A stretch of DNA of 64,000 nt from an alpha proteobacterium HIMB59 (lineage in GTDB: Bacteria > Pseudomonadota > Alphaproteobacteria > HIMB59), in NCBI GenBank assembly GCA_000299115.1, contig CP003801.1:744001-808000 (forward strand), given 5' to 3'. The translations under genes were made by a program, and so were the position numbers. The notes under the pieces are model-generated. The model saw only the letters and a list, made by a program, of their open reading frames with translations, did not search any database and had not been told where the DNA came from. Positions 44,734 through 53,048 of this stretch are shown in pieces; the stretch's first letter is position 1; the number at the start of each line of letters is the position of its first letter.

Positions 44734-44819
44734 TAAATTTTATCTTTTCTACTAAAAATTAACGACTTTTTGAAGGATATGATAATTTTTTCACATCACA
44801 GAGAAGGGAATCGTTGCTC

Positions 44820-45191
44820 ATGACAAATTTTGAAAAAGTAAAACAATTCATGCAGACTTTTGGACAAGAGGTAAAAACAAAAGCATCCTTTAGTGATGAG
44901 AAAACTAATCAATTAAGGTTAGATCTTATTTCTGAAGAATTAGAAGAGTTAAAAAACGCAATGTCATCTAAAGACTTACTAGAAGTGGCAGATGCATTAA
45001 CAGATATTCTTTATGTTACTTATGGAGCAGGTCATGCATTTGGAATAAATTTAGATAAGTGCTTTGATGAAGTTCAAAACTCTAATATGAGCAAGTTAGG
45101 TTCTGATGGAAAACCTATCTATAATGAGTCAGGCAAAGTTATGAAAGGCCCGGATTATTTCAAACCAGACCTCTCCAAATTTTTAGTCTAA
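44820..45191 (+). CDS. MazG-like nucleotide pyrophosphohydrolase
   Basis: 123-residue all-alpha NTP pyrophosphohydrolase of the MazG/phosphoribosyl-ATP pyrophosphatase superfamily. The acidic metal-binding signature is visible: RLDLISEELEELKNA, then LLEVADALTDILYVTYGAG (EExxE and ExxD). It is of the short, phage-like type rather than full MazG, so a house-cleaning role on noncanonical dNTPs is inferred; a HisE role is less likely. The ATG at 44820 is chosen; a TTG 6 bp earlier (44814) is nearer to the GAAGGG site and is a possible alternative start. Confidence 0.8.
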   Translation: MTNFEKVKQFMQTFGQEVKTKASFSDEKTNQLRLDLISEELEELKNAMSSKDLLEVADALTDILYVTYGAGHAFGINLDKCFDEVQNSNMSKLGSDGKPIYNESGKVMKGPDYFKPDLSKFLV

Positions 45192-45511
45192 TTATCCAAA
45201 TTGGTGGCAGCAGTTTCCATAAAAATAACTTTGCCATCTTTGAATTTATAATGAGCCATTACAGCTTGCCTTTTGCCATCTGAAAATTTCACGATTGAGT
45301 GATCGAAACCAACTTCATTATTCTCAAATAAAATTCTAGGTGGTTTCTCATTTTTTACATCACCGCTTTTAACCCATTCAATGACCTCAGCTTTTCCTAT
45401 ACTCGTACCACTGGAATGAAAATAAAATTCAAAATCATCATGAAGAATTTCTTCCATGCTTGATGCATCTATTTCCTCGATAGCTTTATTCATTTTTTCA
45501 AGTATTGACAT
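45188..45511 (-). CDS. NTF2-like (SnoaL-type) small protein
   Basis: 107-residue protein with the pattern of the NTF2/SnoaL-like alpha+beta cone: an N-terminal helix (LEKMNKAIEEIDASSMEEIL), HDDFEFYFHSSGTSIGKAEVIEWV and two C-terminal strands (QAVMAHYKFKDGKVIFMETAA). Last gene of a four-gene minus-strand operon, with an excellent AAGGAGG site. The fold includes isomerases, cyclases and ketosteroid-type enzymes; the reaction is not identifiable. Confidence 0.65.
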   Translation of the reverse strand: MSILEKMNKAIEEIDASSMEEILHDDFEFYFHSSGTSIGKAEVIEWVKSGDVKNEKPPRILFENNEVGFDHSIVKFSDGKRQAVMAHYKFKDGKVIFMETAATNLDN

Positions 45512-45529
45512 GTTTATTCCTCCTTAAAA

Positions 45530-45841
45530 TTAATCGGTGAATATCATTCTCATTTCATCTTGCATCGTTCCATGCACCATAACTTTTGATAATTTTTCTT
45601 GTAGTTCGATATATTTAGGATCAGCAGACATTGCCATATCCTTATCGTAATCTCCATCAAACATTTCACCTATCAAAGTCTCTCTAAAAGATCTAGGGTT
45701 GCCGCCAATTTGAAATGAAAAATAGCTTTGAGAGTCAGGGAAGTGCACCTTTCTTACTTCTGCTAAGCCTTTACATATTTCCATAGCTTCATTGAGTTTG
45801 TTGTCTTGAACTGTAAATGTTCGAGAATATATACCCTTCAT
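45530..45841 (-). CDS. Small uncharacterised protein, possible dimeric alpha-beta barrel
   Basis: 103 residues from the ATG at 45841, which follows a GGAGAG site and begins 1 bp after the cupin stop. The N-terminal MKGIYSRTFTVQDNKLNEAMEICK pattern (strand, then helix) and overall size suggest a ferredoxin-like dimeric alpha-beta barrel, but I recognise no named family. An upstream in-frame start at 45871 would overlap the cupin gene by 29 bp. Third gene of the operon. Confidence 0.55.
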   Translation of the reverse strand: MKGIYSRTFTVQDNKLNEAMEICKGLAEVRKVHFPDSQSYFSFQIGGNPRSFRETLIGEMFDGDYDKDMAMSADPKYIELQEKLSKVMVHGTMQDEMRMIFTD

Positions 45842-45842
45842 T

Positions 45843-46190
45843 TCACTCTCCCCAAGCTCCGTGAAACTCAATAGCTACCGCTGTTTCATCACCAACTACC
45901 CACGCATCATGCCCTGGTGTAATTGAGTATGCCTGTCCTTTGGTATAGGTGGCCTCTGTTCCATCATCCATGCGCACACAGATAGTCCCTTCAGCGATAT
46001 AGCCTAAGTGATTTGTTTGACAACTCTCTGTGCCAACATGGGGCTTTACATCATTAGACCATTTCCATCCTGGTTGGGCCGTTATCCTCATCATTCTTTG
46101 ATCACCTACTTTAACGACATCGACATTTGCGTTATTAAATTTGCTGATATTTTCGTCTGGATTATTAAAATCCTTAATTTCTATTCCCAT
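45843..46190 (-). CDS. Single-domain cupin protein
   Basis: 115-residue cupin. RMMRITAQPGWKWS, then CQTNHLGYIAEGTICVRMDDG and the second motif SITPGHDAWVVGDE. The His of HLGY and of PGHDAW are candidate metal ligands, but the usual HxH of cupin motif 1 is reduced to one His, so metal binding is uncertain. A TAGGAGA site lies before the ATG. Second gene of the four-gene operon of small proteins. Confidence 0.8.
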   Translation of the reverse strand: MGIEIKDFNNPDENISKFNNANVDVVKVGDQRMMRITAQPGWKWSNDVKPHVGTESCQTNHLGYIAEGTICVRMDDGTEATYTKGQAYSITPGHDAWVVGDETAVAIEFHGAWGE

Positions 46191-46207
46191 TATTTTCTCC
46201 TAAATTT

Positions 46208-46507
46208 TTAGTCTAAAGAAACTGGTGTTAATTCAAATAAATCAATACTTTGAATACACTCATCATAAATAGGTTTCATAACTGGATTTCTTCCACTAAC
46301 AAAATCTTTCATAGCTAGTTCATCATGGACGTGAACTTTAAACATGACACCACTTTTATCTGGTAATACCCCAGGGACTGTCTTTTCTACATGAGCAACT
46401 TTTTTTCTTTCTGCCATGCCTTCTTCAGATTGCATAAATCCCATAAATTTTTCAAAGTGACCTTCACCTTCTTTGAATTTTCCTATCGCTAACATAATTT
46501 TTTCCAT
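46208..46507 (-). CDS. Small uncharacterised protein, first gene of the small-protein operon
   Basis: 99 residues from the ATG at 46507, which follows a GAGGAG site by 10 bp; earlier in-frame starts (to 46534) run through that site. The strand-helix layout (IMLAIGKFKEGEGHFEKFM, KSGVMFKVHVHDELAMKDFV) resembles dimeric alpha-beta barrel proteins, but no family is certain. Starts the operon with the cupin, the second alpha/beta protein and the NTF2-like gene. Confidence 0.55.
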   Translation of the reverse strand: MEKIMLAIGKFKEGEGHFEKFMGFMQSEEGMAERKKVAHVEKTVPGVLPDKSGVMFKVHVHDELAMKDFVSGRNPVMKPIYDECIQSIDLFELTPVSLD

Positions 46508-46607
46508 TTTTGTAATACTCCTCATAATTAACAATAGGGATTAATTATTAAAAAAATATGAAAAAGATAAATTTAGACATGATCAAATTGCATATATTTT
46601 TAAATTT

Positions 46608-46757
46608 TTAAAAAAAAAACATTACGACTACTATGCAAACGACATAGTAGATAATTCTATTTCTTAAATATTTCCAAAATTCAACTCTTTTTCGAAAATA
46701 AAAGATTAGTTCAGCAATTACTGCAATGAGGATACAGAGTAGTATTGATTTGATCAT
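46608..46757 (-). CDS. Possible small membrane protein after ssrA
   Basis: 49-codon ORF with two hydrophobic stretches (SILLCILIAVIAELIFYF and IIYYVVCIVVVMFFF) separated by a basic stretch. It begins 6 bp beyond the T-run of the ssrA hairpin and ends in an A/T-rich tract. No ribosome site and no recognised family; could be chance. The 100 bp between this ORF and the small-protein operon hold nothing recognisable. Confidence 0.25.
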   Translation of the reverse strand: MIKSILLCILIAVIAELIFYFRKRVEFWKYLRNRIIYYVVCIVVVMFFF

Positions 46758-46762
46758 CTTCT

Positions 46763-46792
46763 AAAAGGGGCGTTCTGTTGCCCGGCCGCCCC
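46763..46792 (-). terminator. 3' hairpin of ssrA with T-run
   Basis: On the minus strand GGGGCG and CGCCCC (46792-46787 and 46772-46767) form a 6-bp GC stem around a 14-nt loop, followed by TTTT. It marks the transcript end and may also contribute to the last helix of the coding piece. Confidence 0.7.
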
Positions 46793-47013
46793 AAAGCCGC
46801 GCTTACCTAATTAGATTAAGCAGCGAGTGCTAATTCATTATCGTTAGCAATTATTTTAAAGTTTCTATGACGAAGAAACGCTTACAACGAGCAAAAACTA
46901 TATCCTTCAGAGCACGTCAAACCTATATCACCCCCAAATAATTTTTGGTGGAGGTGTCGGGTACCGCCCCCGAGTCCGATACACCTATTACATATAGCGT
47001 TTATTGCTATAGT
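46767..47013 (-). ncRNA. ssrA: tmRNA, permuted two-piece form
   Basis: Rescues stalled ribosomes. Order on the minus strand is acceptor piece first: a hairpin (CTATAGC/GCTATAT near 47012-46991), a T-arm TCGGG-GGCGGTA-CCCGA, acceptor strand CACCTCC, A and CCA (46948-46946). After a 10-nt intervening loop comes the coding piece, beginning GGGGGTG (46935-46929), which pairs with CACCTCC. The tag ORF follows (46848-46816) and encodes ANDNELALAA. This permuted layout is the alphaproteobacterial form; the loop is processed out. The T-loop lacks the usual TTCRA. Ends are estimates. Confidence 0.93.
46816..46848 (-). other. tmRNA tag reading frame (ANDNELALAA)
   Basis: Ten codons plus TAA read as Ala-Asn-Asp-Asn-Glu-Leu-Ala-Leu-Ala-Ala. 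The AND start and the Ala-Ala end are standard for SsrA degradation tags recognised by ClpXP and SspB-like adaptors. Confidence 0.93.
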
Positions 47014-47064
47014 TGATAAACAACGGAGATAATATAGTCTTAATAATGAATCATTTAAACACCT

Positions 47065-47991
47065 ATGAAAAAAAAATCTGTAAAAACACCAAAATTTAAA
47101 GAATTTAAGACAACAAGATCTACATCACCGGCTTTAGAGAAAATTCTATATAAGCCTATTCCTATATTGGATCATGGTTTCATTCGAGTCATTGACTATA
47201 TGGGAACTGACCAATCTATAGTTCAAGCAGCGCGAGTTTCATATGGAGAGGGAACGAAAAAACTAAGAGAAGATAGGGGACTCATAAGATATCTTCTTAG
47301 TCATTGGCACACCACACCCTTTGAGATGTGTGAAATCAAATTTCATATTAAGCTTCCCATATTTGTTGCTCGTCAGTGGATCAGACATCGTACAGCTAAT
47401 GTGAACGAATACTCAGCTCGTTATTCTGTTTTAGATAAAGAGTTTTATATCCCAGAGATGGATCAATTAGGTTCCCAATCAACAACTAATAAGCAAGGAC
47501 GTTCTAACACTTTAGATAAAAAATTTGCAAAGCATGCCCAAGATCTTATCAAGAAAAATTCTGAACAGTTATATGAAGACTATCAAGATCTCCTCAATGG
47601 CAAGCTTTTAAATAATGATGAGTATGTTGAGGGAGAGGGTTTAGCAAGAGAATTGGCTAGAACAACTCTTCCGTTGAATTACTATACCCAATGGTACTGG
47701 AAAATAGATTTACATAATTTGATGCATTTTTTACGCCTACGTGCTGATAGTCATGCCCAATATGAAATTCAAATTTATGCCGAAAAAATGGTTGAGATCT
47801 TAAAAAAATGGGTACCACTTACTTATGAGGCTTTCGAAGACTATCGCTCTGACTCTTTTCAACTTTCAAAAGAAGCAGCTAAGCTTTTAAAAGATAAATT
47901 AGCTAATAAGAAAATCAAACCTGCTAACTACAAACTATCTTTAAGAGAGATAAGAGAGATTGAAAATAAATTTAGTATTAAGATTTCTTAA
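47065..47991 (+). CDS. thyX: Flavin-dependent thymidylate synthase
   Basis: Makes dTMP from dUMP using FAD, NADPH and methylene-tetrahydrofolate. 308 residues. The ThyX signature is present as RHRTANVNEYSARY (RHRxxxxNExSxRY), with SYGEGTKKLREDRGLIRYL before it and RADSHAQYEIQIYAEKM after it. Divergent from ssrA and convergent with mrp (4-bp overlap). It is the only thymidylate synthase seen in the window. Confidence 0.96.
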   Translation: MKKKSVKTPKFKEFKTTRSTSPALEKILYKPIPILDHGFIRVIDYMGTDQSIVQAARVSYGEGTKKLREDRGLIRYLLSHWHTTPFEMCEIKFHIKLPIFVARQWIRHRTANVNEYSARYSVLDKEFYIPEMDQLGSQSTTNKQGRSNTLDKKFAKHAQDLIKKNSEQLYEDYQDLLNGKLLNNDEYVEGEGLARELARTTLPLNYYTQWYWKIDLHNLMHFLRLRADSHAQYEIQIYAEKMVEILKKWVPLTYEAFEDYRSDSFQLSKEAAKLLKDKLANKKIKPANYKLSLREIREIENKFSIKIS

Positions 47992-48734
47992 TTATTAAAT
48001 TTATTTGTTATTGCACTAGTAATATTTTCAAACTGCTTACTGTAATCATCTTTGTAATCAAAACAGTAAGGCTTTCCTTCATCACAACTTTTTGGGATAT
48101 TAAGATTAAAAGGAAGTTCTTCAATTAATGAGACATTTTCTTTTAAAAGTATTGATTTAGTCTTAGACTCACCAAAAATATATTTTTTTTGATTATCCTC
48201 TTCTAAATAAGACATATTTTCAACTACCCCTAATATAGGCACTCCTACTTTGATAAACATATTAATTCCTCTTACGACATCCTTCAAAGAAAGAAGTTGT
48301 GGGGTTGTAACGATTAATGTCCCATCTAATTTAAGTTTTTGCGACATAGAAATTTGGACATCCCCAGTGCCTGGCGGAAAGTCTACAATCAAATAATCCA
48401 AATCTCCCCAATGTGTCTTATTAATAAGTCCATCGAGTCCTTTAGCGAGCATTGGTCCTCTCCAAACAACTGCTTGATCCTCATTTACTAAAAATCCAAT
48501 GGACATCGCTTTGATCCCAAATACCTCAAAAGGTACAAACTTTCCATCCTTTACCTCTGGCTCTTTATCTCCAATTCCAAGAAGAGTTGGTACGCTTGGT
48601 CCATAAATATCAGCGTCTAAGAGACCGACTTTATATCCTTGATTAGCGAGGGTAACAGCGACATTGCATGATATGGTTGATTTTCCCACACCACCTTTAC
48701 AGCTTGAAATTCCAAAACAGGTCTTGATATTCAT
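47988..48734 (-). CDS. mrp: Mrp/ApbC family P-loop ATPase, iron-sulfur carrier
   Basis: 248-residue Mrp/NBP35-type ATPase that carries Fe-S clusters to target proteins. Deviant Walker A KGGVGKST at residues 13-20, GLLDADIYGPSVPTLLG, and DFPPGTGDVQIS are diagnostic. The N-terminal MIP18/DUF59 domain of the longer Mrp form is absent. The CxxC pair used for cluster binding is not obvious (only scattered Cys, as in PKSCDEGKPYC). Divergent from hflK (26 bp). Confidence 0.92.
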   Translation of the reverse strand: MNIKTCFGISSCKGGVGKSTISCNVAVTLANQGYKVGLLDADIYGPSVPTLLGIGDKEPEVKDGKFVPFEVFGIKAMSIGFLVNEDQAVVWRGPMLAKGLDGLINKTHWGDLDYLIVDFPPGTGDVQISMSQKLKLDGTLIVTTPQLLSLKDVVRGINMFIKVGVPILGVVENMSYLEEDNQKKYIFGESKTKSILLKENVSLIEELPFNLNIPKSCDEGKPYCFDYKDDYSKQFENITSAITNKFNN

Positions 48735-48760
48735 TATTTAAACACTACATATAATGTATC

Positions 48761-49864
48761 GTGATCAAAAACAAATTTAAAATTTTCGCTCTTGATGGGC
48801 CATGGGGACCGTCTTCTGGAAATAATAATCCAGGTTCTGGTGGTGGTTTCTCTGGAGGTAATAATAAAGACTCCATTGATGACTTATTAAACGATCTAAA
48901 AAATAAATATAAATTCAAAATGCCATTCAAAGGCGGGATGAAAGGGTTTTCCTTTATCATTGTTTTGGCAATTTTGGGCTGGCTTGCGACTGGTTTTTAT
49001 CGAGTTGAGCCAGACGAGCAAGGCGTTGAGCTTTTATTTGGTAAATGGAATGAAAGCACTACGGCACCAGGTCTTCATTACTTTTTCCCAACGCCAATTG
49101 GAAAAGTCTTAACTCCCAAAGTGGAAGCTATCAGGAAGATCAATGTAGGCTTCCGATCTAATGGCTCCTCATCAAGAGATGTCTTAGAAGAAAGTATGAT
49201 GTTAACTTCTGATCAAAATATTTCAGATCTGGACTATACCGTTCTTTATCGTGTTAAAGATGCTGGCCAATTCCTATTCAATCTGCGAGATCCAGAAGAA
49301 ACTGTGAAAGTTATTTCTGAGAGTGTTATCAGAGAGGTTGTAGGTCAAACTAGATTAGAAGACCTTCTTACTGTTTCACGTCAAAAAGTTGAAAGAGACT
49401 CCAGATCTCTTTTACAAGAGCTTTTAGACGAATACGAAGTTGGAATTTTGATACAATCTATTCAGCTTCAGGATGTTAATCCTCCAAGTCAAGTAATAGA
49501 TGCCTTTGATGATGTTCAAAAAGCCCGTCAAGATAAAGAGCGAACCGTGAACCAAGCTGAAGCTTATAGCAACAGAATTGTTCCAGAGGCTCGAGGTGAA
49601 GCAGAAAAAATCCTTCAAGAAGCTGAAGGTTATAAAAATAAGTTAATCAAACAAGCAGAAGGTGAAGCTAGCCGTTTTACTCAAGTTTTAGATACTTATA
49701 TGCAAGCAAAAGATACCACTAAAAAAAGAATTTATTTAGAAACACTTAGAGATGTATTATCGGGCTCTTCTAAAATTATGATTGATCAAAATTCTGGTAA
49801 CGGTGTAGTGCCTTACCTTCCTTTAAACGAACTTAACAAAAACAAACAAGGGAGTGATAATTAA
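48761..49864 (+). CDS. hflK: FtsH protease modulator HflK
   Basis: Membrane SPFH/prohibitin-domain protein that with HflC forms a large cage around FtsH. 367 residues with a GTG start. Gly/Asn-rich N-terminus (SSGNNNPGSGGGFSGGNN), one transmembrane segment (FSFIIVLAILGWLATGFY), then the SPFH domain starting RVEPDEQGVELLFG, and the coiled-coil with EAEGYKNKLIKQAEGEA. Its stop overlaps hflC (1 bp). Confidence 0.95.
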   Translation: MIKNKFKIFALDGPWGPSSGNNNPGSGGGFSGGNNKDSIDDLLNDLKNKYKFKMPFKGGMKGFSFIIVLAILGWLATGFYRVEPDEQGVELLFGKWNESTTAPGLHYFFPTPIGKVLTPKVEAIRKINVGFRSNGSSSRDVLEESMMLTSDQNISDLDYTVLYRVKDAGQFLFNLRDPEETVKVISESVIREVVGQTRLEDLLTVSRQKVERDSRSLLQELLDEYEVGILIQSIQLQDVNPPSQVIDAFDDVQKARQDKERTVNQAEAYSNRIVPEARGEAEKILQEAEGYKNKLIKQAEGEASRFTQVLDTYMQAKDTTKKRIYLETLRDVLSGSSKIMIDQNSGNGVVPYLPLNELNKNKQGSDN

Positions 49865-50736
49865 TGAAAAGTAGAAATTTAATAATTTTAGGAATCTCTT
49901 TCTTTTTTATTCTCTTTGCATCTGGATTTTTCTTTGTAGTAGATCAAACAAAACAAGTTATTGTTCTCCAGTTCGGTGAGCCTCGTGCAGTTCATCAAAC
50001 ACCAGGTCTTAAATTCAAATTACCTTTTATTCAAAATGTTGTTTACTACGATAGTCGTGTTCTTAATCTTGATCCTGCTCAAGAGGAAGTTATTTTAAGA
50101 GATCAGAAGCGTATTGTTGTGGATGCGATTGTTCGCTATATGATCAATGACCCTTTAAAGTTTTTCCAAACAACCAGAACAGAATTAGCTTTAAATGACC
50201 GTCTTGGACGTATTATCAACTCATCGGTCAGAGGTGTAATTGCTCAATATGAGCTAAATGATTTACTATCAGATAAGCGTAACGATATTATGGCTGAAAT
50301 TTTTGAAAATGTTAGAGAAGATCAAGATAATTTTGGTATAGAAATAGTTGATCTAAGATTAAAAAGAACAGATTTAACCGCTGAGGTCCAATCGAACGTT
50401 TTTGACAGAATGAGAACTGAAAGAGAAAGAGAAGCAAACTTGCTGCGAGCAGAAGGACAAGAGCTTTCTCAAAAAATTAAAGCGACCGCTGATCGTGAAA
50501 AAATTGAAATTATTGCCGAGGCTGAAAAGCAGTCAAATATTCTTAAGGGTGAAGGTGAAGCTGCTCGTAATATGATCTTAAATGATGCTTTTGCTAAAGA
50601 CCCTGAATTTTTTGAATTCATCCGATCAATGGAAGCGTATGCTGATACATTCAAAGATGGATCTACTACAATGGTTATTTCACCAGACAGTGATTTCTTT
50701 GAGTATTTCGAAAATGCTGAAGGTAACAATCAATAA
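49864..50736 (+). CDS. hflC: FtsH protease modulator HflC
   Basis: Partner of HflK. 290 residues, N-terminal transmembrane segment (LIILGISFFFILFASGFFFVV), then VDQTKQVIVLQFGEPRAV and an SPFH domain followed by a coiled coil (REREANLLRAEGQELSQKIKA, EAEKQSNILKGEGEAARN). Co-transcribed with hflK and the following DegP-type protease, a conserved alphaproteobacterial order. Confidence 0.95.
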   Translation: MKSRNLIILGISFFFILFASGFFFVVDQTKQVIVLQFGEPRAVHQTPGLKFKLPFIQNVVYYDSRVLNLDPAQEEVILRDQKRIVVDAIVRYMINDPLKFFQTTRTELALNDRLGRIINSSVRGVIAQYELNDLLSDKRNDIMAEIFENVREDQDNFGIEIVDLRLKRTDLTAEVQSNVFDRMRTEREREANLLRAEGQELSQKIKATADREKIEIIAEAEKQSNILKGEGEAARNMILNDAFAKDPEFFEFIRSMEAYADTFKDGSTTMVISPDSDFFEYFENAEGNNQ

Positions 50737-50755
50737 AACTTAGAAAGGAAATTTT

Positions 50756-52147
50756 ATGAAAAAATATTTCTTTTTATCTATTTTCACTTTTTTCTTTTTT
50801 ATTAATAACTCTTTTGCTCAATTTGAAAGAGGCTACGCAGACCTTGTTGAAAAACTCCTTCCTTCAGTTGTCAGTATTGCCACTTCCCAAATAGTGGAAA
50901 GAAGAACAAGTTCAATTCCAGAATTACCTGAAGGACACCCTTTTAATGATATGTTTGAAGATTTCTTTGGTAACCAAATGCCAAAAAGAGAAAATATGAC
51001 AGGATTAGGTTCTGGTTTTATAATTAGTTCTGAAGGATATGTTGTAACAAATAATCACGTAATTAGTGGTGCTGATCAAATAACAGTTATTTTTAATAAT
51101 GGCATAGATGAAGTTCCTGCTGAACTAGTTGGGACTGACCCAAAAACAGATATTGCAGTATTAAAAATTGATCCTTCTGAGGTTAAAATTCAAAATGTCA
51201 GTTGGGGAAATTCTGAAAGTTCTCGAGTTGGGGACATCGTACTTGCAATTGGTAACCCACTAGGACTTGGCGGAACAGTAACTTCTGGCATTATTTCTTC
51301 TATCAATAGAGATATTGGTGGAGGACCATATGTTGATTTCATTCAAACAGATGCCCCAATCAATCGAGGAAATTCAGGTGGTCCTTTATTCAATTTAGAT
51401 GGAGAAGTGATTGGAATCAATTCAATGATTATCTCCCAAACAGGTGGAAGTGTAGGTTTAGGTTTTTCTATTCCTGCGAATACCGCTAAACTAATCGTAG
51501 AGCAAATAATATCTTTCGGAGAGGCTAAAAGAGGTTGGTTGGGTGTACAAATTCAAGACCTTACCCCTGAGTTTTCGGAGAGCTTAGGCTATGACTCAAC
51601 AGAGGGTGCTTTTGTGGCATCCGTTAATCCTGAGAGTCCCGCCGCTAAATCAAATATACAAGCAGGAGATATTATTGTTGAATTTGATGGTAAGAAAATT
51701 TCCTCTTTTAAAGATTTACCCAAGGTAGTTGCTGAGACACCTATTGGTAATGAAGTAGTGGTAAGTGTTTGGAGAAATGGTGGTTTAATTGACATCAACG
51801 TTAAAATTGATGAACTCAACGAAGGAGGCACAATTAGCGCTAGCTCAGATGGACTATATATAGAAGAGTTAGATATCACATTAACTCAGCTTGATAAAAG
51901 TACAGCAGAGAATTTAGGCATAGACCCATCTACTAAGGGAATTCTGGTCAAACAAGTTGGCGAGAATAACAAAAATCTGATGGTAAATGATGTAATCATT
52001 CAAGTATCAAGCGAAAAAATTACAGACCTTGCTTCTTTTGAGAAAATATTAAGCGACAGTTTAAAGTTAAAGAGAGATAAATTGTTACTAAGAGTTATTC
52101 GCGAAGGCAATGAGTTCTGGTTAATCAATCCTCTCGTTATTGAATAA
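50756..52147 (+). CDS. degP: DegP/Do family periplasmic serine protease
   Basis: 463-residue S1C protease-chaperone. Sec signal peptide MKKYFFLSIFTFFFFINNSFA (cleavage near residue 21). Catalytic triad: His in VVTNNHVISG, Asp in DPKTDIAVLKID, Ser in NRGNSGGPLF. Two PDZ domains follow (GWLGVQIQDL and ILVKQVGENN regions). A typical companion of hflKC. Whether DegP, DegQ or a DegS-like type cannot be separated by eye. Confidence 0.94.
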   Translation: MKKYFFLSIFTFFFFINNSFAQFERGYADLVEKLLPSVVSIATSQIVERRTSSIPELPEGHPFNDMFEDFFGNQMPKRENMTGLGSGFIISSEGYVVTNNHVISGADQITVIFNNGIDEVPAELVGTDPKTDIAVLKIDPSEVKIQNVSWGNSESSRVGDIVLAIGNPLGLGGTVTSGIISSINRDIGGGPYVDFIQTDAPINRGNSGGPLFNLDGEVIGINSMIISQTGGSVGLGFSIPANTAKLIVEQIISFGEAKRGWLGVQIQDLTPEFSESLGYDSTEGAFVASVNPESPAAKSNIQAGDIIVEFDGKKISSFKDLPKVVAETPIGNEVVVSVWRNGGLIDINVKIDELNEGGTISASSDGLYIEELDITLTQLDKSTAENLGIDPSTKGILVKQVGENNKNLMVNDVIIQVSSEKITDLASFEKILSDSLKLKRDKLLLRVIREGNEFWLINPLVIE

Positions 52148-53048
52148 ATCAATCTTTATAGTTGGTCCCACTTGCGCGGGGAAAAATGATTTTGCATATG
52201 AATTATCAAAATATTTCAATTTTGAAATTATTAACGCAGATAGCATGCAAGTCTATAAACAGTTACGAATATTAACAAATAGACCAACCGACAAAGAGCT
52301 TAAAATTGTCCCTCATCATTTGTATGGTCATATAAATAATCAAGAATATTCAGTTAATCATTGGATTAATGATGTAAAACAAACTCTTCAAAATATTTAT
52401 AATAGAAATAAGGTGCCCGTTTTTGTCGGTGGAACAGGATTTTATATTCAAGCTTTAATCGAGGGTTTGTCTGAAATGCCAACCATTAGTCAAAAATTTA
52501 AAAAGGAAGCAGAGGATTTATTTTATAAAAAAGGTCCTGATATTTGTCTAGATTTATTATCTAAATATTATAACGAGAAAATATTTCCAAAAGATAAACA
52601 AAGATTAATTAATCGCTTAGCTTTTTGTCTTGAATACAATGACATTATGGAAAATCACTACAGTGAAAAAACCCCAGTTACATCGAACCCTTTAGTTATC
52701 CAAGTGGTCAAACCTAAAAGAGATTTGTACGAACTGGCAGAGTCAAGGTTCCACAAAATGATCGAACAAGGAGCTTTAGATGAAGTAAAAAAACTCCATG
52801 AGTCGAAAAAAATTTCCAAAACTCTTTATAAAGCTCATGGTTTACCAGAATTGTTAGCTTGTGTTAGAAATAAGATGAGTTTAGAGGATGCGATTTACGA
52901 TGGAATACACAATACGAAAAGATATATCAAGAGACAATTTACTTGGTGGAATAATCAAAAATTCAGCAATCTAAATTTAAGAATTAATTATAAAAAAAGC
53001 TTCCCTAAAGATTCAATTGAAAATATAAGTATATATCTAAATAAATGA
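52140..53048 (+). CDS. miaA: tRNA dimethylallyltransferase
   Basis: Adds a dimethylallyl group to A37 of tRNAs reading UNN codons. 302 residues, TTG start overlapping degP by 8 bp. Motifs: GPTCAGKN P-loop (9-16), INADSMQVYKQLRI, FVGGTGFYIQALIEG and NTKRYIKRQFTWW. The P-loop ends GKN rather than GKS/GKT, an unusual change at the Mg-ATP or diphosphate-binding Ser/Thr. Otherwise the fold looks complete. Confidence 0.93.
   Translation: MNKSIFIVGPTCAGKNDFAYELSKYFNFEIINADSMQVYKQLRILTNRPTDKELKIVPHHLYGHINNQEYSVNHWINDVKQTLQNIYNRNKVPVFVGGTGFYIQALIEGLSEMPTISQKFKKEAEDLFYKKGPDICLDLLSKYYNEKIFPKDKQRLINRLAFCLEYNDIMENHYSEKTPVTSNPLVIQVVKPKRDLYELAESRFHKMIEQGALDEVKKLHESKKISKTLYKAHGLPELLACVRNKMSLEDAIYDGIHNTKRYIKRQFTWWNNQKFSNLNLRINYKKSFPKDSIENISIYLNK

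Noticed and set aside
46008-46211. 67-codon plus-strand frame over the cupin gene
   Set aside because: Antisense shadow of a well-supported cupin gene with its own ribosome site.
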